In this document: positions 59,347 through 64,000 of the stretch, piece after piece
Position numbering within the stretch: position 1 is the first letter of the stretch
Layout of the letters: every line of letters starts with the position of its first letter
Notes under the pieces: generated by a model
What the model was told of the DNA's origin: nothing
The model's input: only the letters and a program-made list of their open reading frames with translations
Databases searched by the model: none
DNA from: Butyrivibrio fibrisolvens
GTDB taxonomy: Bacteria > Bacillota > Clostridia > Lachnospirales > Lachnospiraceae
Reading direction: 5' to 3'
Assembly: GCF_037113525.1 (NCBI RefSeq)
Contig: NZ_CP146963.1
Coordinates: 1,612,001-1,676,000 of the forward strand
Length of the DNA stretch: 64,000 nt
Program-made: the position numbers and the translations under genes

Positions 59347-60471
59347 ATGGCAAGATCAAAAGTTTATTTTACAGATTTTAGAACAGTACTGGGCGTAAGT
59401 CTGACGGCTAAACTTCAGAAACTTATCAAGATGGCTGGCATAGATTCCATCGATATGGATGGAAAATTTGTTGCGATCAAGATGCATTTTGGAGAGCTTG
59501 GCAATCTGGCATACCTTAGGCCTAATTATGCCAAGGCGGTTGCTGATGTCGTTAAGGAAAATGGGGGACTACCTTTTTTGACAGATTGTAATACTCTGTA
59601 TCCGGGTAGCCGTAAACATGCCCTTGAGCATATGGACTGTGCTAATATCAACGGATTTAATACAGTTACTACCGGATGTCAGATAATAATCGCTGACGGA
59701 CTTAGAGGAACAGACGACATACTTGTTCCCGTTCCTAATGGCGAATACTGCAAAGAAGCTTATATCGGCAGAGCGGTAATGGATGCGGATATATTCATTT
59801 CGCTGAGCCACTTCAAAGGCCATGAACAGGCCGGTTTTGGCGGCGCGATCAAGAATATCGGAATGGGCTGTGGAAGTAGAGCTGGCAAGATGCAGCAGCA
59901 CAACAGCGGCCATCCTCATGTTATAACTGACCTTTGCAAAGGCTGCCAGAGGTGCGCTAAAGAGTGCGGATCTGATGCCATCAGCTATGAGAATAATAAA
60001 GCCTATATCAACCCTGATCTGTGTAAGGGATGCGGCCGCTGCATAGGCGCCTGTGCCTTTGATGCGATAGAGAACGATAACTGGGATGCACCTGCACTTC
60101 TTGGTAAAAAGATGGCTGAGTATACGGCAGCAGTTGTATCCGGAAGACCAAACTTCCATATAAGTTTAATTACAGACGTATCTCCTAACTGTGACTGTCA
60201 TGGCGAAAACGATGCACCTATCCTTCCTGATATCGGAATGCTTGCATCTTTCGATCCTGTAGCTTTAGACCAGGCCTGCGTAGACCTGTGCCAGAAGGCT
60301 AAGCCTATTAGAAACAGCCAGCTTGGTGATAATATGGCAAAGAGCAGCTTCCACGACATGGGAGATGTATGGCATAACAGCAATCCTAATGTTTCATGGG
60401 CAGAGACACTGCAGCATGCAGAGGATATTGGAATTGGCACAAGGGATTATGAGCTTGTGGTGATGAAATAA
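59347..60471 (+). CDS. DUF362 protein with 4Fe-4S ferredoxin domain
   Basis: 374 residues starting at the ATG behind GGTAGGAGG (a TTG at 59344 is not needed). The DUF362 part has L-I-K-M-A-G-I-D-S-I-D, K-M-H-F-G-E-L-G-N, then S-H-F-K-G-H-E-Q-A-G-F-G-G-A-I-K-N-I-G-M-G. It is interrupted by a two-cluster ferredoxin with C-K-G-C-Q-R-C-A-K-E-C and C-K-G-C-G-R-C-I-G-A-C, then continues. The role is redox-related but the substrate is unknown. No membrane helix. Confidence 0.88.
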   Translation: MARSKVYFTDFRTVLGVSLTAKLQKLIKMAGIDSIDMDGKFVAIKMHFGELGNLAYLRPNYAKAVADVVKENGGLPFLTDCNTLYPGSRKHALEHMDCANINGFNTVTTGCQIIIADGLRGTDDILVPVPNGEYCKEAYIGRAVMDADIFISLSHFKGHEQAGFGGAIKNIGMGCGSRAGKMQQHNSGHPHVITDLCKGCQRCAKECGSDAISYENNKAYINPDLCKGCGRCIGACAFDAIENDNWDAPALLGKKMAEYTAAVVSGRPNFHISLITDVSPNCDCHGENDAPILPDIGMLASFDPVALDQACVDLCQKAKPIRNSQLGDNMAKSSFHDMGDVWHNSNPNVSWAETLQHAEDIGIGTRDYELVVMK

Positions 60472-60500
60472 AAGCAAATCAGACATCAAAGGAGCGACCA

Positions 60501-61199
60501 ATGAAAATTCTATTTATCGGCAACAGCCACACTTACATGAATGATATGCCGGAGCTTACAAGGCAGATGATAGAACTTGCTACTGGAGAGACTGCAGAAG
60601 TATTCATGCTGGCATATTCCGCAAGATCACTTAAATGGCATATGGGAGAAGAGTATTTCTCAGAGCGTTTCAATATACTTCATGGCGGATATGACTATCT
60701 TGTGATCCAGGAGCAGGCACATCCTATGACGGATGAATCTGATACCATCACTTATACAGACAGACTTGTGGAACTGTGCAAGAAAGTTAATACAAAGCCT
60801 ATCATTTTTGAGACTTGGGCAGAGAAAGCAAAGCCTGAAAATCAGGCAGAGATGAACCGCAGATATACAGAGCTTGCAAAAAAGGAAAATGCCTTGCTTG
60901 CACCTATTGGTGAGATATGGACTGAAGTAAGCAGTGAGCTTAAAGATAGAGCTGATGCAGACTTGTATTGGAGAGATGGAGCGCATGCTTCAGCTGTTGG
61001 TGATTACCTTATAGCAATGGCACTTACAAAGCTGATCACAGGTAAACTTCCACCTGAAGATTTTGTGAAGTCTTACGACTTTACACGTCCAGATACAGAC
61101 TGGTTCCCGGTAAAAGAGAATGTGGATGAAGAAATAGTTGAGATTCCAAGTGATGTTTCGAAAGTTATCAGGAAATATGTTGAAGAAAAAATAAGATGA
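60501..61199 (+). CDS. SGNH/GDSL-type hydrolase
   Basis: 232 residues, no signal peptide. Block I I-G-N-S-H-T-Y with the catalytic Ser, an oxyanion Asn in E-M-N-R-R-Y region, and block V D-G-A-H-A-S-A-V-G-D-Y-L-I-A with catalytic Asp and His. Such enzymes remove acetyl or acyl groups from carbohydrates or small metabolites. It follows the DUF362 gene by 29 bp and is ended by a strong terminator. Confidence 0.85.
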   Translation: MKILFIGNSHTYMNDMPELTRQMIELATGETAEVFMLAYSARSLKWHMGEEYFSERFNILHGGYDYLVIQEQAHPMTDESDTITYTDRLVELCKKVNTKPIIFETWAEKAKPENQAEMNRRYTELAKKENALLAPIGEIWTEVSSELKDRADADLYWRDGAHASAVGDYLIAMALTKLITGKLPPEDFVKSYDFTRPDTDWFPVKENVDEEIVEIPSDVSKVIRKYVEEKIR

Positions 61200-61206
61200 A
61201 TGTAAG

Positions 61207-61241
61207 CATAACCTGCCAATATGTTTGGCAGGTTATGTTTT
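61207..61241. terminator. Bidirectional terminator
   Basis: CATAACCTGCCAA (61207-61219) and TTGGCAGGTTATG (61225-61237), a 13-bp perfect stem with a 5-nt loop between converging genes. Confidence 0.85.
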
Positions 61242-61271
61242 GTTGAATTATAATTGTATTTATAAGAATGA

Positions 61272-61961
61272 TTAAATACTTTCTTTTGTGATAGTAAGTC
61301 TGTCATTTTCTTTTGAAACTTTTAATACAAATGGAAATTTGTTAATATCAACGCACAATGGATAGTCTTCTTTTGGGAAAACGTCCTGTGTATCAGGGTT
61401 GAAGAACTTAGAAGCTCCGTGATCCTTGAGGTGTGCGATCCTTCCTTCTATATCAAAGTCTTCTTCAAGAATAAGAGACTTAATATACTGAGCAGCAAGA
61501 AGATCTTCTTCAGAACTTTCCTTGCCTGCAAGTCCCATAGCTACAATAGATACGTTTTCAGGATTTTTAGATTTAATGTAAGCTGCGACAGCTTTTGCAT
61601 TAACTAAAGATCCTGTAATTATTTCAGAAGCGTCTGTTGCATTCACGATTCCCTGAGTGCCGGCGCTTGTTGTATGTATGATGGTCTTTCCTTCAAAATC
61701 TCCAGGCAGAAGCTGGTAAGGTGAATTACCATAATCGCAGCCTTCCTGCTTTTTGCCATGGCGTTCTCCAAAAAGAACATAAGATGGATTCTGCTTTTTA
61801 AGCTCAATGGCTTCTTCGAGTTTACCAATTGGATATACCTTGGCTGCACCTTTATCAAAAAGATAGCATTCAACAGTGAAGGCTCGGAATACATCTATGA
61901 TAACAGTAAGCCCTTTGGCTTTCTGCGCTCCATCTATCAGTTCTAAAATCTGTATATTCAT
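61272..61961 (-). CDS. ComB-like 2-phosphosulfolactate phosphatase family protein
   Basis: 229 residues. The ATG complementary to 61959-61961 has GGGAG upstream; the longer ORF includes 29 unlikely residues. It contains V-I-I-D-V-F-R-A-F-T, L-F-G-E-R-H-G-K-K-Q-E-G-C-D-Y-G-N-S-P and T-T-S-A-G-T-Q-G-I, the conserved acidic and serine-rich phosphate site of ComB. The named enzyme acts in coenzyme M synthesis, which Lachnospiraceae lack, so the substrate is probably different. Confidence 0.82.
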   Translation of the reverse strand: MNIQILELIDGAQKAKGLTVIIDVFRAFTVECYLFDKGAAKVYPIGKLEEAIELKKQNPSYVLFGERHGKKQEGCDYGNSPYQLLPGDFEGKTIIHTTSAGTQGIVNATDASEIITGSLVNAKAVAAYIKSKNPENVSIVAMGLAGKESSEEDLLAAQYIKSLILEEDFDIEGRIAHLKDHGASKFFNPDTQDVFPKEDYPLCVDINKFPFVLKVSKENDRLTITKESI

Positions 61962-62263
61962 AATTACTCCCGTATATAGGAGTTCACTCTTGAACTCCGA
62001 CTTTTCAAATATGTAATAGATACGTCCTGCATCTTTTTGTCGGCACATATTTTAGCACTCCGGATTTATTTTTTCAAATTAAGGTAATTAAGTATTCGCG
62101 AGCTTTGAAGGATTATCATGGCGGCCTCGTTTGATTCATTGGACTATGTGGAATATAATGGACAAATGTGATTACTAAAAATATAGACGATTGGCGTACT
62201 GACAGTCTCAAAATAAATGTTAAAAATGATTGGTCAGTACAGTGACAATAAGGAGGATTTTTC
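61962..62263. other. Gene-free interval between ComB-like and lipoprotein genes
   Basis: About 300 bases, AT-rich, containing the promoter regions of both divergent genes. A GATTGGTCAGTACAGTGAC stretch lies before the lipoprotein; no hairpin stronger than a few bp and no ORF of note was seen. Confidence 0.4.
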
Positions 62264-62821
62264 ATGAAAAAGAAATTAGCAATTATCTTCGCAGGCTTAA
62301 TGTCAATATCACTTATTGCCTGCGGTAAAACAGAAGAAACAACAGAAGGTAGCGAAGGCGTATCAATGGACGTCAGCTCCAAGGAAGATAGTACAGATGT
62401 GGCAGCAGAAGAGACTTCAGAAGCAGATGATACTGCAGAAACAGATGATACTGCAGTATCATCAGATACTGTAAATCTTGATGATTATATCGGTTTCTAT
62501 GCTGATGGTGATTGTAATGAGATCACTATAGACAAAGAGGGCGATGACTATACCATGGAAGTGACTATCTTCAGATTAACAGATATTGATGAAGGCATTG
62601 TATCAGCAACAAGCGAGGGCGTTGTGTTTGATGCTACTGATGCTGCCGGTGATCCGATCAAGCTGTTGTTCCGAGAAGCAGGTGATGAGATGTATGAACT
62701 TGTTATAGAAGAGACTACATGGGACGGATTTGAAGAAGGCCAGATCTATGGTAATTTCGAAAAGTATGACGAGAATATGAGCCCTGTCTATGGCGAGCCA
62801 GATTCTGATGATGGTGAATAA
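62264..62821 (+). CDS. Small secreted lipoprotein of unknown function
   Basis: 185 residues. Signal peptide with a lipobox L-I-A-C, Cys near residue 20. Then an acidic Thr/Ser/Glu linker with A-D-D-T-A-E-T-D-D-T-A repeats (about 48-70) and a beta-rich C-terminal domain with D-Y-I-G-F-Y-A-D and W-D-G-F. Clearly surface exposed and acidic. No enzyme motif was seen. Start after AAGGAGG. Confidence 0.8.
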   Translation: MKKKLAIIFAGLMSISLIACGKTEETTEGSEGVSMDVSSKEDSTDVAAEETSEADDTAETDDTAVSSDTVNLDDYIGFYADGDCNEITIDKEGDDYTMEVTIFRLTDIDEGIVSATSEGVVFDATDAAGDPIKLLFREAGDEMYELVIEETTWDGFEEGQIYGNFEKYDENMSPVYGEPDSDDGE

Positions 62822-62896
62822 TCGACAACTAATGATAAGAATATAGCAAAAGATTTTTAGTTTAAAACGTTCCCTTGATGTAGAATTTTCCTGGAT

Positions 62897-62944
62897 GGTT
62901 ACAAAGATTATAACCTGAAACAGGGATGGTAACTGGGGTTACCA
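62897..62944. promoter_or_regulatory. Two dyads upstream of the GH51 gene
   Basis: GGTTA-N9-TAACC at 62897-62915 and TGGTAAC-TGGG-GTTACCA at 62927-62944 (7-bp perfect arms). The two share GGTTA/TAACC words and sit 30-75 bp before the start codon, as expected for a repressor that senses arabinose oligosaccharides (inference). Confidence 0.5.
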
Positions 62945-62973
62945 AAATACATAGAATGGGGGACGTTTTTTAT

Positions 62974-64000
62974 ATGAGCAAAGACGCAAAGATCACGATT
63001 CATCCACAGTTTAAAACAGGTGAGATAAGCAGGAGACTTTTTAGTACTTTCCTTGAGCCGATAGGAACAATGGTCAACGGTACAATGTTTAATCCAAAGC
63101 ACCCTACAGCAGACGAAGAGGGCTTTAGAACTGATGTTATAGAAGCACTCAAAAAGACAGGAATGCCTGCTGTAAGACTTCCTGGCGGTAACTTTGTATC
63201 AGGCTGGGATTGGAAGAATTCAATTGGGCCCAAGGAAGACAGAAAGGTTGTTCTTGATCCTGCGTGGTATCAGTATTACACCAACGAGGTAGGCCATGAC
63301 GAGTATCTTAGCTGGGCTGAGAAGGTTGGAACTGAGCCTATGTATACAATAAACCTTGGAACAGGTGATATTCGCGATGCCATGGCAATAGTGGAATACA
63401 CCAATCATAAGGATACAAGCTACTGGGCAGAACTTAGAAGAAAGAATGGACACGATAAGCCATACGGCGTTAAGACCTGGTATCTTGGTAATGAGATGGA
63501 CGGCCCATGGCAGCTTGGATCATGGGAGAAGGATCCAAGAGGATATGGTAACCGTACTAATGAAGTATCCAAGGTTGTAAAGTGGATCGATCCATCAATA
63601 GAGACAGCAGTGTGCGGATCATCTGCACCTTTCATGGAACACTTCCCAAGATGGGATGAGGAAGTTCTTGAGCAGTGCTATGAATCAGTTGATTATCTTT
63701 CAGTACATCATTACCACGTAGCACCTCCCGGAGACCTGAAGGCGCTTCTTGGAGGATCTCTTTATTACGAAGATTTCATCAACACAGAAGTTGCACTTTG
63801 CGACCTTGTGGCATCTAAGCTCCGCTCACCTAAGAAGGTCATGATCTCTTTTGACGAATATGGATCAATGCAGCGTCCGCTCTCACCTCTTAATCCGGGA
63901 TACGGACCTCACAACATGTACAGATGTCACTATGTCTTCAACCCTGACAGAAAGTACATCATGCACGATCCTGACAATATGGAAGAAAGAAGATTCCCTG
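62974..64000 (+). CDS. GH51 alpha-L-arabinofuranosidase, N-terminal part
   Basis: The open frame runs off the right edge after 342 codons; the stop is not in the window. The N-terminal segment F-S-T-F-L-E-P-I-G and R-L-P-G-G-N-F-V-S-G-W-D-W, the acid/base Glu in W-Y-L-G-N-E-M-D-G-P-W and the nucleophile Glu in I-S-F-D-E-Y-G-S are in the right order and spacing for GH51. No signal peptide, so it works inside the cell on arabino-oligosaccharides. The ribosome site is GGGGG. Confidence 0.88.
   Translation, partial: MSKDAKITIHPQFKTGEISRRLFSTFLEPIGTMVNGTMFNPKHPTADEEGFRTDVIEALKKTGMPAVRLPGGNFVSGWDWKNSIGPKEDRKVVLDPAWYQYYTNEVGHDEYLSWAEKVGTEPMYTINLGTGDIRDAMAIVEYTNHKDTSYWAELRRKNGHDKPYGVKTWYLGNEMDGPWQLGSWEKDPRGYGNRTNEVSKVVKWIDPSIETAVCGSSAPFMEHFPRWDEEVLEQCYESVDYLSVHHYHVAPPGDLKALLGGSLYYEDFINTEVALCDLVASKLRSPKKVMISFDEYGSMQRPLSPLNPGYGPHNMYRCHYVFNPDRKYIMHDPDNMEERRFP

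Noticed and set aside
59209..59360. Minus-strand open frame ending with A-R-F-Y-D-D-V-D-K-F-I-A-K
   Set aside because: The composition near its end looks protein-like, but it has no start and runs antisense into the DUF362 ribosome site. It could be a gene tail; evidence is too thin to call.

Overview
The window looks like chromosomal DNA of a low-GC, anaerobic Firmicute, most likely a Lachnospiraceae member close to Butyrivibrio or Pseudobutyrivibrio. The support is AGGAGG-type ribosome binding sites, many glycoside hydrolases with a GPH-type sugar symporter, an L-lactate dehydrogenase, small ferredoxin and rubredoxin-like proteins, Feo-type ferrous iron uptake, and several families I associate with that group (ATC hydrolase, short Fur, FeoB-associated Cys-rich proteins). 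The genus is inference. I saw no rRNA, tRNA, CRISPR array, phage genes or transposase.

Layout. 0-10 kb: the tail of a YesL-type membrane protein, then a glycoside-use locus: an AraC regulator (minus) opposite a GPH symporter, GH2, GH78 rhamnosidase, GH1 and a sugar isomerase/epimerase. 10-17 kb: a LysR remnant, then a STAS protein divergent from a SpoIIE-type phosphatase that heads an operon-like run with a glycosyltransferase-like protein, a GH3 (auxin-conjugase-like) adenylating enzyme and a polytopic membrane protein. 17-24.6 kb: ordinary metabolic and stress genes (CMD-cupin, macrodomain, RibD-like reductase, thiol peroxidase, rubredoxin-like, Crp regulator and ferredoxin, lactate dehydrogenase) mixed with gene remnants.

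24.6-59 kb is the most interesting part. A 16-bp inverted repeat, GTTAG-N6-CTAAC, occurs about eleven times between genes. It precedes an ATC hydrolase unit, a long accessory cluster of methyltransferases and alpha/beta hydrolases, a TetR regulator with four type-I ABC transporter half-molecules, an HMA protein, a P-type metal ATPase, feoA-feoB and a short Fur-like protein. A DtxR-family regulator lies inside this block, and Fur-box-like 7-1-7 palindromes sit beside several of the repeats. I read this as a roughly 35-kb iron/metal-responsive region that includes a fecBCD-like ABC importer with a MATE exporter. It also holds a 293-bp palindrome with a 39-bp perfect arm, which seems to have split an iron box from a now truncated feoA copy.

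59-64 kb: a DUF362 ferredoxin protein, an SGNH hydrolase, a ComB-like phosphatase, a small lipoprotein, and the start of a GH51 arabinofuranosidase that runs off the right edge.

At least nine gene remnants are visible (LysR, flavodoxin, HxlR, two methyltransferases, two alpha/beta hydrolases, ACT, FeoA). Several keep both ends but lack the middle, so accessory genes here are being lost by internal deletion. Function calls come from recognising motifs and family architecture by eye; no database search was run.
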